From NCBI GenBank assembly GCA_964247055.1, contig OZ176053.1:6138001-6202000 (forward strand): a stretch of 64,000 nucleotides of DNA, in the 5' to 3' direction. The stretch comes from Paragordius varius (Eukaryota > Nematomorpha). The notes beneath the pieces were generated by a model. The model saw only the letters and a list, made by a program, of their open reading frames with translations. It was not told the origin of the DNA and searched no databases. The translations under genes were made by a program, and so were the position numbers. This document shows, piece by piece, positions 24,984 to 39,800 of the stretch. Position 1 is the first letter of the stretch; every line of letters begins with the position of its first letter.

Positions 24984-25985
24984 TCTATATATTTATAAAA
25001 ATGGAAAATGCTGGCTTTGTGATCTGGTACAGGAAAATCGGTAAACCCATTCAAATCCAAACATCGAAAAAATATAATCATTAATGAATGCCCCGACAAT
25101 AGCTTCGCCCTTTTTTTGAAATAGGCCCCCAGTTCGGGCCCACCCCGTGTGAAAAACGGTTTTTTTTTTGAAAATAGAAGTCCACAAAAATCGTGTCTTT
25201 GAGACAATTTTCCGGAGAACGTGTTGGTCCATTCTATTTCAAATATGATTTTTATTTAGTTATTTTCGATTGCGCCAAACATAGTCGAGTCACTTTTTTG
25301 ATTTAGGCCCTCTTTTTACCCGCTCCCCCCGTAAAATGCCACCTTTTTCAAAAAACAAAGTCCACAAAAATATTTTTTTTAATTCTCTTTTTCGACCAAG
25401 ACATGAGACCATAAAAATTCATTATGGATTCCACGTATTCCCTGTTAAAAGGCAAAAATTTTAGCCAAGCGTTTCTTTGTTGATAGCTGCTGGGTAAGGA
25501 GCTACCCGCGAAAAACTGATTTCTCATGTAACTTTGTAATCTGTTTACCGGAAAACCGGTGAACCCATTCAAATCCAAATATCGAAAAAATATAATCATT
25601 AATGAATGCCCCGACAATAGCTTCGCCCTTTTTTGGAATTAGGTCCCCAGTTCGGGTCCACCCCGTGTGAAAAATGGATTAAGTCAATTTTTTGGAGAAC
25701 GTGTTGGACCATTCAATTTCAAATATGATTTTTGTTTACTTATTTTTGATCGCGATGAACATAGTCGACTCACTTTTTTGATTTAGGCCCTCTTTTTACC
25801 CGCTACCCCCGTAAAATGCCATTTTTTTCAAAAAAAACAAAGTCCACAAAAATAATTTTTTGATTTTATTTTTTTGCCCACGGTATGAGACTGTAAAAAT
25901 TCGAGAAAGATTCTTCGTATTCCCTGTGAAAAGGCAAAAATTTTAGTCAAGCGTTTCTTTGATGATAGCTGCTGAGTAAGGAGTA
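24984..25985 (+). mobile_element. Helitron-like element, 3' end missing, internally duplicated
   Basis: It begins A|TCTATATATTTATAAAAATGG, a Helitron-type 5' TC end. Blocks such as aacccattcaaatccaaa and ttttgatttaggccctc recur about 480-515 bp apart inside it, showing an internal duplication. The last part (gatagctgctgagtaaggag) is shared with the larger copy at 57960-58881, but the 3' hairpin/CTAG terminus is not reached before the next element starts at 26045. The short open frames inside it recur with the repeat and look incidental; no helicase/Rep is present. Confidence 0.65.
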
Positions 25986-26044
25986 TTTATCATATGTATA
26001 GGATGTTAAAAGATATATGGATATTAATACATTATATTTGGTAA

Positions 26045-26615
26045 TCTATATATTTATAAAAATGGAAAATGCTGGCTTTGTGATCTGGTACAGGAAAATC
26101 GGTAAACCCATTTAAATCCAAACATCGAAAAAATATAATCATTAATGAATGCCCCGACAATAGCTTCGCCCCTTTTTTGAAATAGGTCCCCAGTTCGGGT
26201 CCACCCCGTGTGAAAAATGGGTTAAGTCAATTTTTTGGAGAACGTGTTGGACCATTCAATTTCAAATATGATTTTTGTTTACTTATTTTTGATCACGATG
26301 AACATAGTCGACTCACTTTTTTGATTTAGGCCCTCTTTTTACCCGCTACCCCCGTAAAATGCCATTTTTTTTCAAAAAAAAAACAAAGTCCACAAAAATA
26401 ATTTTTTGATTTTATTTTTCCCCCAAGTAAACAATAAATTAGTATGAATGCACCGTTTTAAGATTCCTATGAGATCATAGCTATTAAATAATTTTTCGAA
26501 ATAATCCACATATGTAGATCATTTTATTGTCCCTTTTTTCAAATAACCCCCCCCCCCCCCTCCAGAAGTCCGAAGGACTTCCTCGGGCTGCGTAGCAGCA
26601 CGAGATTTACGCTAG
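26045..26615 (+). mobile_element. Complete non-autonomous Helitron-like element
   Basis: It runs from TC (taa|TCTATATATTTATAAAAA) to CTAG (gatttacgCTAG|t). The 3' end is preceded by two hairpins, gaagtccgaaggacttc and gctgcgtagcagc, as expected of Helitron termini, and insertion is between A/T bases without target duplication. A run of 14 C at 26547-26560 precedes the hairpin. A 589-bp inverted-orientation relative lies at 57159-57747. It carries no protein. Confidence 0.75.
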
Positions 26616-26744
26616 TAATCTTATATATATCTATTCAATTAAATAACATCAAAACAGGAATAAATCTATTTTCCAAAAAATAAATGGCTAAACACTGTTA
26701 AGATTCGAATTGGGATTATAAACCCAAACTATATTCAAGTTGAT

Positions 26745-27245
26745 ATTTACAAAAAACTACTGAAAGAAACGGTCCCAATTTAAATTTATGCTTCCATCCT
26801 AAGAAAATTATATAAATTGGCCTAAACATAAAAAAGGTCCATATCAAACTACTTTGACCCTTTATTTTACAACATATTTGCAACGTGTTTATTAGATTTT
26901 AAAGCTAAAAAAGGCTAATTTTTTACTTGAATCACATCTCACATTGATATAAACAGAAGAAGTGGGGTATACTGCATTATTTATATATTTAACTAACGCA
27001 CACATGTCATGTTGACTAATTTTTACCTTGACGATTATTCATAAAAGAAATAATATCAAGTTTTTTTTAAAATCTTTTATATAATTCGGTACATCAATGT
27101 TATATATGCAAATTTTAGAATTGTTTTTAATTTGTTCCATATATTTAGAATTTGATTTTAACCAGGCCTGGGGTCCCCCCAATTTTGATCGGAGGACTGA
27201 AATGAATGTGTTGTATCCAAAAGTTAAAAATATAAATAACTACAA
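26745..27245. repeat. Dispersed repeat R2, copy 1
   Basis: About 500 bp running from aaaactactgaaagaaacgg to gaatgtgttgtatccaaaag. It matches 56370-56885 in the same orientation along most of its length, and parts recur at 63210-63290, 63845-64000 and, reversed, at 42345-42430. No terminal inverted repeat or coding potential was found, so the class is unknown. Confidence 0.6.
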
Positions 27246-27811
27246 ATGTAATAGATTTTAAAATATGTTTACGACACATTTTAAATGGATGAAAAGAGAT
27301 ATGCGGTCGTTATTTTATTAATTGGGTCTTAAAGAAAAACTTAGCTAAATTACACTTGACCACCAATTAATGGATTATACTCAATCCAGTAAGTAATACC
27401 TTTTTAACACATTTTTACGAAACAACCGTAATACAATGTAACTAAAAATGGTTTAATCCAATTTTGATTTATTTTCATATTTGTTTGTCTAAAAATATCA
27501 AAATAGAGTGTAGAGAATAGTTACATGTATAAATGACACAATGCATTTATGTATGTTAAACATAAAAAATTTAATTAGCGAAAATTCCATTTAGGAGATA
27601 TATTTAAACATATATTCTACATAAAATATGTTTGTTTACATTCCAAATAATTTCATAATCAAAAAGGTTAAAAATAATATTTGTCATAAATATTATTTTA
27701 GTATAAGAGAGTAAATAGAATGACATACCAATGTCTATTACATAATAATGAATTTGAATAAAAAACATCAATATTTTTATACAATATTTCAAAGAGTAGA
27801 ATAAACAGTTT

Positions 27812-30800
27812 TCATATAGATGATGCTGGTGTGTTATTGGTGAGACATGGATTTAAATTAGATTCCAACGTTTCCCTCACAATGAATATGCGATTAAACA
27901 TTTGGGCCATAACATTGTCGGGCAAAGTTTGTAATTTAAACCAACATTCATCATTGGGGTTACATTCCAGCCGCGGGACCAAATAAAACGTTTCGGTTTG
28001 AATTTTGGATTCGGGTGGACTAATAAAATATGTATATTTTAAATTGTGAAGAATATGTGCAGTAAAGATGAAAGATACAAAAAAGAAAAAAATATTTTTT
28101 ATACAAAACCATTTTTAGCCTTTTTAAATGTCTTTCGCTTTGGGTACGAAGAGGGAATAAAGATGTAATTTGAAAACACAGCCAATTTTATTTTTCACTA
28201 TTGAATCAGATAGGTTTTATGGGAAAAATCAGGATTAATAATATGGGTGTCTTAATTAAAAGAAAAACCTATACTTTTTATGTTTTCTATTTCTAGGTTT
28301 GACCGTAAAAAATAAATCTTAAAAAGCCCTGACATAGATGGAAATATATTTTATAATAAATTAATTAGAGTAAATGTGAAAACATTTTTGTTATTGTCAT
28401 TAACTTCGTTATATTTATACCATTTTGATAGGTAAAAGTCAAATAGACGCACTGGACACCTCATAGGATCGTTCGTATTTTCTGCTTGTTCAAACATTAC
28501 AACATTTTCCGTGGTGGCTAAATTATACATAAAATATATTAATAAGAACAATTACTTTATTAAAATGACAAAACAAGATTTTTTAATTTATTACAACAGC
28601 GATCAATGGATTATTATCCCTTAAAAAATAAGTCTTGGGTTAGGTAATCCAAAAAGTATAAAATCTTATATAAACGAGCTTTTATAAAAAAAATTGTGAT
28701 AATATTCCACAATTATATTATTAAATTATTTTTTTGAAATCAAAACAGATATAACAAATATATTTTTTGAAATCAATCAAAACAATTAAAATTTGTTAAA
28801 AATTTTCTTACATTCAGAAATGGGAACACCTTTGGGATAGTAACGTAAAACAGTTTTTTCGCTTGTTTCTTGATTGTTCTTCATTACAATATAGGATTGA
28901 TATATTATGTGTATTAGAACATATAAAAAATTTTTTTAGATAAATTATTATATATGTATAAAATTTAAAACTTGAAAACAAAAAACTAACCAATTTAACA
29001 CGTTTGGTACATCTAACAATATGATCAAATCTGATGGCAAGATGCGCTTCTAATGTTGTCAAATGAAAGAATTTTGTATTGTAATACATGATGGTATTTA
29101 ACAGAACATGTGGACTATGAACACCTAATTGATGAGCATCCCACAATATTTCTTCGTCAACTCTCGATAAAATGAGTCCTAACAAAATCCATAATTATAT
29201 ATAATATTTAAAGTAAAATCAACAAATTTATGATTCGTTCCTGAATATGGCTCTTTAATTATTTGGACATTCGTTACAAATACCGAGATATTAAGATTAA
29301 ATTTGGTCTAATTTCATCTTAAGTGCGTTTTTAATATAATTAGTAAAAATATTATAATTTTTACCCTATAAATTTTATTTCTAAATCATAAAATGAAAAC
29401 AATCAACCTTCTGGTGTAAACTGTGGAACGAATGATAATAGGACATCGTTTATGGTGGTAGTAAAAGTGGGATATTGGAGATCAATAAATAAATTTTCCG
29501 TCAAACCATTCCGATACAAATACAATTGAATTGCTAATATCAAATACTTTATGTTAATGGGAATCGAATATATTTTGGGAATGCATACAATTATAAAAAT
29601 CAAATTTATGGTTTAAACAAAAAATATTGTCATTTTTAAAGAGGCAATCATATTTATGATCTTCATATTTTATTATTTGTATAGAGTTTCGAAGGGCGTT
29701 TGCATTTCACAAGCGTAATTAGGCAAAATACATAAATGCGAAAATCAAGAGAATATCCGTATTTCAAATTTTTTGGATAATAACCTTAATTTTTTTTAAA
29801 AAGGTAGAATGTATACCCAAACAAAAATAGTAAACAGTATCAGCGGTATATTTTGTCCCATCAGGTTTGCGAATTTGCGTAGCAAATAATGTCATTGTAT
29901 TAGCTAAATCCTCCGTAGTGTACTGTAATGGATCATCTTTCAATAGTGTAATATTTTGGTCACCCCTTTAAACAAAAAAATAAATTTTTTAACTTAAGAA
30001 CTTAGATAATCTAGTTGTGACCAAGAAGAATTAACATAATTTAAGCTCTTCTATACTTTGAAATATAAAATTTTCATATGATGTAAAAAGGATATATATA
30101 TCTATATATATATATATAGATATATCAAATTTAAGGTTAAGGTAAATTTTAACACTTTTTTATATGCTAAAATAAAAAAGAGTATTTTGACACATTATAC
30201 AATAGTTTGTGTATTTTTTTAAAAAAAACTTTACAAAAAAAGTTAAAACCATAGAGATGTTAATTTATTAGGTATTTAGCCAATTACAAGAAAAATAGCA
30301 TCATACCCTTGTAATAGGACAGAATTATAGGTCGCTACCCAAAATTTGAAGGCCCCAACACCAAATGCCGGTTCAAGATGCGTAACTTTTTTATCCAATT
30401 TATTGGTTGAAAGGATATTTTTGTCTGTTTCAGTAGAGCCAAAAGCTTTTGTATTAGAGATTTTAATAGCTTGATTAATATCATCTCCATTTAAGGTGTT
30501 GTTTACAACGACGTTATTAAGGGCATAAGGTGGAGAAAAATCAATATTCATCCATTCATTGAGATTATTTTGTATGTTTTTCGCTACTACGAGCATATCG
30601 CTTTGAACTGCTTGAGTCGTGCTAAAATTTTAAATCGATATTTATAATTACCATTCGTATAAGAAATAGTTAAAAAATCATAAGAAATAAAACTATTCTT
30701 TATTGGCAAAAACTATAAACGGGGACCTTTTAATTAAACAGTTACAGCAAAACAGTCCGGCAAAATTTTTTAAAAATAGTGTTATTTCCATTTTTTAGGG

Positions 30801-33800
30801 GTCAAATGTATATTTTGGTTCGATATCATAGGTTTAAAAAGAGTCTTTTAATGCATATGATACAAAAATAAAAACATTTAAACTACGAAATTTTATTGTA
30901 TGCCAAAAACATTGAGAATATAATTTGTATATAAAAGACAATATAAAAAAGATTAGCGATCTATTACAACAAAAATCATTTTTTTGCAAAAATCCGATTT
31001 CAATCCAAATACCTTTGACATCGCTTAATTTATTTATATTATTCACTGTATCGTCAAAAAAAAGTAATGTATACCCCAATTGAGATGTATGAGTAAAATT
31101 GTGGACTGTAGTATTTGTGAGATTTGAAAAAATTCCCTGATTAGCGTTGTGGGATGACAAAGTGGTGTCATGAGAGGTGGTTTTGTTATACAAATTGTTC
31201 GTAAGATGATTTGATACATTTCCGTTTGTAACACTCAAGATGTCGTTTTTTACACTATTCACATTATTCATTTCGGTAGCTCTTTAATTATCATATTACA
31301 AAATAAATTGTCATGTATTTTTTTGTGCTAAAATTTATTTATAGATAAAAAGAAAAAAAAGTAATACCCTAATCCGTGAGTGCTCATAATATTGGTTGAG
31401 TTATTATAATTATTTAAAGCATTATTTTTGTAATTGGGGTTGATATTCTCAGAGACAGAACTGGATATATTTTTTGTCTGGATCATATCGTTCCCTGAAT
31501 TAAATCACAAAAAATGATATAAAATATGATGAGCAAATATAGCAAATTGTTAAAAAAATTAAACAAATACAAAGAAAATTATACCAATGTTCTGATTGAC
31601 TTGGGTTTCTGCAGTAAGCTGTTGATTTGCTTGAAGTAACTGTAATTGTTGAACAATATTTGCATCAATAGGAGTTAAAGTGCCCGAACTATCAAGTGTC
31701 GCATACCCAATGCTGCCATCCACTGTCATTAAAATTTGGATATGTTAAAAATAAAAAATTGATTTTCTTAAAGTATAAAACATACAAGTATTAATAAAAA
31801 AAACTAAATAAAATACATAAAATATGATGCTAATTGGCATTTTAACCCATAAAAATATATTTAAAGCGGTTTGATAGAATATCATGAATGGGAATCATTG
31901 TTTTTATCATTCAATATCGGCTTAAAAACACAAACCGTATGATACTTTTTAAAAGTTATACAATAAATCTTAAATAAAACAGTTAATTAATATTCATCAC
32001 AAATATTTATATCATACGCTATTGTATTACCGATTGGCCAACAATAAGGTGAATTGATTAACATTAATGTGCATACAGTATTATAGGTGTGAAAAAACCT
32101 ACTTACTTCTTGACTCAAATTTAATATATATTATTCGTAAAAAAAACAATAAATAAATACCATTTTGATAAGGTATGGCAGTTATTTCCGTACCAGGGGT
32201 ATATCCAGGAATACCCAACAACGCTGGATCAAATTGAATGGCCATTTGCAAGAGATCGCCAGTAGAGTTTGCGATAATGCTATTATTATCAACTACATTG
32301 TTAGACTGAGAAGAAAGTGTAGTGGTGGCCATATCTGTTTTAGCATTGTTTTTTGATGTAGTAAGAGTGTTGTTGTTTATGGTAGTATAAGGATTGTAAT
32401 TTTCAATCAAACTTTGAATGCTGGTCATGGTACTGCTGCTGTTGCTTGAATTTGTAATATTTGCGTTTGAGGAGCTATATTATATATGTTTGGAAATAAA
32501 TAATTTCATTCGCTTAGACCTTATTTTATTAAATTTATGAATCATCAAACAATTATTAATAATGATAGTGCTTGAGATTCAATGAAATTTTATGATAAAT
32601 AACAATTAATGATTTGTTGCCAAAAAATATTTTTGCACTTTTGTTTAATAACAAAACTATAATCCTCATAATCTTAAAATTAACCAATTTATTAGTGTAA
32701 AACGTAGAATAAACAATCAAAAATTATAGAGGATAAAAATAATCTTGCCTACAAAAAATTTGGATTAATTACCCAGCAATGCTTTTGATTGCTTTAAGCC
32801 TGGGTGTTTCATCTTGTGGTAAAGTTATGTTTGGATTTATACGCTCATTTTCCTCAACCATATCTGCCATAGTAAGCAGTTCAGCTTGCAAGGGATCGGA
32901 AGGCAATTTGTCCTTAAAATAAAAAAAATATATTATAAAAATTTACATATTTTCTATTTTTTTGCGATTAAATTAAGGTAACTATATCATTTTGGAATAA
33001 ATCTTCTTGTAGATTAATTAGTAAAGATTACAGCTATAACCATAAATTAATTATCTTTGATGCATTATTAAATATATAAGCATAATCAGGGATCTTACAA
33101 TTTCCATTGTACGAAAATTACATGATTTTACACATTTATATATAATTGCCATTTCTAACATTCCTAATTTATAGGGTTATTATTAAATATTTAAATATAT
33201 ATCCAATTGTACCTTTAACCTAATTCATTATAAACCAAAAAACATATCATTTTTCTTTACCTAAAATAATATATATTGGTATTAGATAAAATTAATATTA
33301 TCAAATTGCTTAATTAGAATCTCACCGAATATAACTCACGAATAAAATTCCTAATATATTAATATATATATCGTGTCTTCCGGGATAAAACCATACAATC
33401 ACAATCATTTGATCATATTAAAACCATACTATTAGTATATTACGTATAAAATTTCTTACTAAAACAATAAATATTATTTTGAATGAAAAAAAACCATTCA
33501 AAAAAACCTTGATTCCCTTAATGTATGAGGCTATATCATCAGCTTGTTTAATGGTTGTTGGTATGAAAGTTGGAACGACAATGGGAACAGGCAAAGCTAA
33601 GGGGATAGGTGTGTATGAAGTGTACCCATGAACCGGATATGGAATATAGAAAGGAACCGGAATAGGGATTATAATAGGATGTGATGTATTCAATGATTTT
33701 TGGTTTAGTTGTTTATCGTTTTTACCATGTTCTGACACATTTTTTCCATCAAACAAATCATAATTTTGTTGTTGTATATCTATATCATCATCATCATCAC

Positions 33801-36800
33801 CGAATTCTGAATGTGGTTAAAAAAAGTGAGTGTAATAAAATGTAATACAGCCAAATTTAAATTGTTATTAAAAAATCTGTACGCATGATAAAAACTATAC
33901 AGTATTATAAAGAAACGTAGAGTAGGGTATTGTTGACACAGTAAAAATTATAATTATAAAGACAAAACGTAGGAACATTTAACTAAATTTTTTGTAAAGG
34001 AAATACGTTTACAGTTTACACACTTGAACAATTCAAATTCACCCTAAAATAAATTACATGTTTTTTAAATTAAAAATTATCTATATTTTTTATATTTTTA
34101 TAAAATGAAAATTTCTTTTTAAATTGATATACTGCTGAAAAATAATAAAATATGCCATATGAATATACTTGTTTTTATAATTATGTTAGGGAAAAACATA
34201 ATTTATTTTTAGGGTGAATTTGAATTGTTCAAGGGTAAATTTGAATTGTAAATGGTACATTATTAAACCGTCATTTTGTTTAAAAAACCTATATGATTAC
34301 GATTGTTAATCATAAAACTAGGTGAGCTATTAATTAACATATTTATCGCCCAATTCGCTATCCAAAACAAGGAGACACGAGATTTATGAAAAATATAGTC
34401 TTTTGTTTTGTTTTTTATAATTTATACTCTAATAAATTTGAATTAATAGCATATTTTTATAAAATATATACGCATGATGAATGAAAACTTTAAAAAGGGA
34501 ATATATGGCGAATTGTGTAAATAAAGAATTGAAAGTGATAAATTTTATGCCGTATAATCTTAAATGACTAATGACTTTATACATAAAAATTACTAAATAG
34601 GTATCTCTTGTGCCTTATTCCCATTATTAAATTCAACTGTTCTAATTGCAATAGAATAAAAAATGTTGAACATACCTGCTTGAGACGATTTGTTGTCTTG
34701 AGAGCCAAAATGCGATGATTTGTGCATTGGTTTTTGGGAGCGTGAAATGCTATGATAACTTGTTTCAACCTATAAACCAATAAACATAATAATAAATAAA
34801 ATTTTAGATCTCTTTAATATATTCTTCTTTTAAAAGTTTTTTGACAAAAAATAATTTCCTTTTGCATTATTTTATTATCTTTACTAATGATGATTAAAAT
34901 GTATTACAGTATCTCAACAACATAAAGATAATAAATTAACCTTTTCCGTATTCGTTCCAGTGGATCTGACTAAAGGTCTGACTGAAGTTGATTTGTTCTT
35001 GACATCAATGGGTGGGATAGGCCAGCTTTTGGAAGCTAAAAAATAAAAATGGGCGCTTTAAACCAATAAATACCCGTATAATTAATATTTTTTGCTAAAA
35101 TTATTTAATAAAAAAAATGTATTGTTGGAACCCTAAAAATGTAATTTAAATTTGAAAGAGAAAAAAATTTAGATGCGTCATAAATACCGTATAACAACGT
35201 TCATATTAAGAATCAACCCAATCGAAAACTATTGAATTTTGATTTATATTATCTATTTATACATCTTTCGCATATCCAAAAAAAGTAAAAACTATAAAAT
35301 TATAAATAAAAATTATACCATCGGTTTGTGAAGACGTTTCATTTTTTACCGAAACGGAATTTTTAGAGTGGCTATGCATGCTTGATGTTTCATCCTTTAA
35401 GTTATTGTTGGGAAGTGCCAGTCCAGTTTTTCTTAACAGCTCCAACAGTATATTAAAAGCCGGATCCGGTGGATTTGATGATGAATAACCATCATATTTA
35501 TCAACTTTATTAGGGAACAAAAAAAGAAAAATATAAATAATGTTAAAATTTATACTAAAAACGCATAATAAAAATTAATTTTGAGTAATATTATTCTAGA
35601 AGATATATCTAATACCAGGTCATTCAATTAAAATAACCAATACAATAACAGGATTATTGTTTTCTGCATTGATAATATCCTAAAAAAAATTATGTGGTTT
35701 TTAAGTTTAAAAATTACCTATATTTATTTGTATTTTTAAAAAATGAAATTTCGTTTAATTATATAATATTGAAAAAATAAACTCATAAGAATATATTTCA
35801 TAATAATGATGAGTTATATTAACCCGAAAACATATAATTTATTTTTAGGGATTTGAATTGTAAATGGTATATATATGTATTTCACTTAAAAAACCTGTTA
35901 AATAAAAAGCCTTGATTAAAAAAATATATAAATGTAAATTTTTTACCAGATTTTTTATTTGAAACAGTTTTTTGGGGTGACGATGATATTTTAATCATGT
36001 AGGGACCATCTTGAGTAAATGTTGAACGTTCACTATCAGTTTTAACTGGTTCCTCTTTTGAATGATTTAGTGTCGTAGACGGGGTCGAACCTCCTTTCGA
36101 TCTTAAATTGGTTGTTTTAGATTCCGAAATTTCATTTTTATGAGATATTTCACCACTATCTATTGATGAAGGTGTATTTTGACGTTTTGGCCTAAATTAA
36201 TACAATAAATTATTAAACTATTAATCGAAGTAGATATCAAAATTTAAAAAAAATAGGCAGGAAAAACCAGGATTCCGTCCCTCAAAAAACGGGTATAAAA
36301 ATTGAGTTTTACATATTGTACATCATAAAATTTCTTTCTTAATTTTTAATTTCTTGTAAATAGTAAAAGATTTTTTCCATTTTTACCAGAGAAAACAATA
36401 ATTTTTCTCGTTTAATAAATTTTGATACTTTGTTAACATAATTAAGCTATTTTTATATTTAATTAAAAGGGAAACAAATGTATTAAAACCATTTGTCCTT
36501 ACTGGCATCAATTTAAAAAAACCACTTCAACAGAAACCGTTTTTAAAATAAAATCATTTTTTGTGCATAACAAAAAATAACTTTAAACCGGGAAAAAATG
36601 ATAAAAAAAATGTAGATAATAAATGTTTACGCATCTTTCAACCTAACAGGACGGCCTCGACTGCGACGTCCATATATTGGACTCCCTCGCCCATAATGAG
36701 CTGTGTTGCGTATGCGTTGATTCTGATCTGAGGGAAAAAAATAAATTATTTTAACCTTACGAAACGCTTGAATACAACATTGTTTTATAATGTAAAATGT

Positions 36801-39800
36801 CAAAACACTATTAGTATCTTTTTCTTTTTCGGCGCAAAAATTAGTTGTGTAATCTTACTTAAATTAGAAATAAATGATGAACGACATAAATTATATATAA
36901 AATTAAACTCTCCCAATCTCAAAATTATTATCTATAATTAAGTGGATTTTTAACATATTCTGCATTTGAAATATATTACTTATTCAGCAAAAATGCGGAC
37001 ATCTAAAATAAACACATATTTAATCTATGTTTTTTTCATCTAATACATAGTATAGTAACTTTAAAAATTTGAATAATTTTATTCATAAAAATTATAATAT
37101 TTCACCAAATTATAGATTTATAACAATATTTAATCATATTTGCTCTCCCAAATACAAAAATTATTTCATCTTAAAAAGTAACTTTTATTTGATAAGGTAG
37201 GACGTGTTGTTCCCACGATACTATCATTGCTTAAAGGTATTTTACCATCATTAATGATAGGTTTATCATTGATTTCCAATTTTTTAGTGCTAAAGTTATT
37301 GGTATTCATGAGGGGGAGTTTAATATCAGGGGCCGCTCTTATTCTTGCCATGGCTAAACAAGGAAATGAACAAAATTCCTGTCTTTTAGCATCTCCCTCA
37401 ACAACATTATTATCCGATGTGGCTGGGGGAAATGTAAATTGAGACATACCGCGTACTTTGGTAAAAGTCTATGTACAAAGAAATATAGTTTTTGATTTCA
37501 GACAAAATATATTTATTATTAATTTCATAAAAATTAAATTACAATTATTGCTCTTTTGTCAGTAATAAAATTTTAAACTAATACTTATTGCCTAAAAACT
37601 GGGCAAATTACATCATAAAATATTGGTAAAAATAGTTTAATCAATTTTGATAAATGTATAATATGTTATTATGATTGGATCATAATTATAAATAAAATAA
37701 AACCTTTTGACAACCATCACAAACGCCAGTTGTGTTAGAAACATTTAAAGATTCTGAAGCGTTATCATTAATAACGTTTTTTAAATTATTATTTTTGTCT
37801 TTATTAACTTCGGATTTCAAATCGGTATTTAGTGATGAGTCATTATTGGATAGTTGTAAGTGCGAAGAATCCTTATGTATTAATGATAAACATTTTTGGG
37901 AACAAAAATACAGAGTTTCATAATTTTCTGATGATGCCATACCACCCTTATCTAAATTAGTAAAATATTAAATATAATAAAATTTAATCATAAAAAATAT
38001 AATATTGTCATGTAATATAATATCCATAAATTGCATTATAAATTTGAACAATGACTGCTTATAAAAGACAAAAACTTTTAAATATAATTTGTATAAAAAT
38101 GAAGGTGTAAAATTAATTTAATGTATAATATTTATATTATAATCAAGTTAACAATCTCTTATTGTTTGATTTATTTTGTTTTGTACAATTATTTAAAATA
38201 TTTTTCCTTAATTATATTTATGACCGCTTGTGATTGTAAAGGAATGCACTCATAGGCTTTCCATTTCGTTGATATCTTTAAGTTCAAAAACCGACCCTAT
38301 TTATATATATAAGCAAAAAATTTAAATTTATATAAATATGGTTTATAAAACCTGTCATGGCTTTATAAGTTAACATTTCTTGCATGGAATGTATAGCATT
38401 ACATGAATGACACTTTTTGGATTTTTGATTATCCAGGATCTTGTCTAATTTGCTTTCGGGTTCTATTATTGGTTTAACATTATAAATACCATTAAAATAA
38501 CTATTAGATCTAACTGCAAAAATTTAAGGATATAATAAAATTCAGTCCCTATAATAAAAAATATTGAGTTGGTTATATTACCAATCTGATGATTGGTATT
38601 GGAAATATTTTTATCCGTTGTTGGTGATAATAAGTTTCCTTCTTTTTTCCATTGATTAGCACAAATTGGTCCACAAAAAAATAGGGTTTGTCCTTCAACT
38701 GTAAGTGCCGTCATAGAGGTTAAACCTTCCATTGAACGGGCGCAGTATTCACAAAGTTGGGATGTTGTCGTTAATGTGGCCGGACCATTCATCATTTTTG
38801 AATCCATTAAATTTTTGTTTAGGGACATGTGGTTTTTTTGATTCAAATAATTATTATTTTCTGTTGGATGATTTGAAGTATTCTTCAGTATAATTTATGA
38901 TAATATATAATTAGCAAAATATATAAAAAATAGGGTGTTTCATGTATTATAATAAAGTTACTATATTAACTAATCAACCAAATTACCAATATATTTTATG
39001 TAAAGTGTTTATATCTATAAAAGCAACAACATTAAAAACATAAATTATTTGACCATTTACTTCATTTAAAACAAAAAACTTAGAATTTCTTACCTCACTT
39101 GTGGAGGAATCGGAAATTTTTGAATGATCATTATGGTTGCTTACGTAAGATTTTTCCGTTGTTTCATCATTACAATTGTATGCGTGGTGGGGTGGTATTT
39201 GAGTTTTAACCAAAAATTGGGTTATACATTGTGTGCTACAAACATTTACTAAACCAGGATCATTGCTATCATCCGTGCCCTGCTTAATAAAATGTTGAAT
39301 AATGGGTTGATTTTCTTTTTCACAAACGAAACACTTCCCACGCTCCAAATAACCCTGAGTAAATTGGGATTGTTGATTTTTCAATCGCGTTTGGTATGTA
39401 TCAACACAATCTAAATCATAATAGGATGAATGATTTTTTGTACAAATAAAGAGTCCGTTAAAACAATTATTTTGCACATTATCATAAACTTTTCAGATTT
39501 TTAACTAAAAGTGCAATTTTTATGATATATCCGCTAAAAACTTGATGTATTTTGCCACAAACATAAACAATTTTTGGGTATTTTTGAGCTATTGTAATGA
39601 ATAAAAATTATGAAAAGATATATTTTTATAAAAAAATATAAATAGAATGAAAAATAAATGGTAATGAATAAAAAGAATAATGCTGATATATTTTAACACA
39701 ATTAGTATCATTGTTATGGGAATTAACTTATCTCATAAATAGAGTAAATTAAATATACGGACAAAAACTAAAAAATAAAGAATATTCTTTTCTATAAGAT

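Noticed and set aside
24968-25617. Overlapping minus-strand open frames of 79-89 residues in the Helitron cluster
   Set aside because: They recur with the repeat copies (also near 58636) and run opposite to the element; no domain. Incidental frames in a repeated element.
30621-30623. Canonical-looking TAG acceptor for woc exon 19
   Set aside because: It would give phase 2 against a phase 1 donor at 31013 and break the frame; the CTCAAG acceptor at 30611 keeps phase. Transcript data could reverse this choice.
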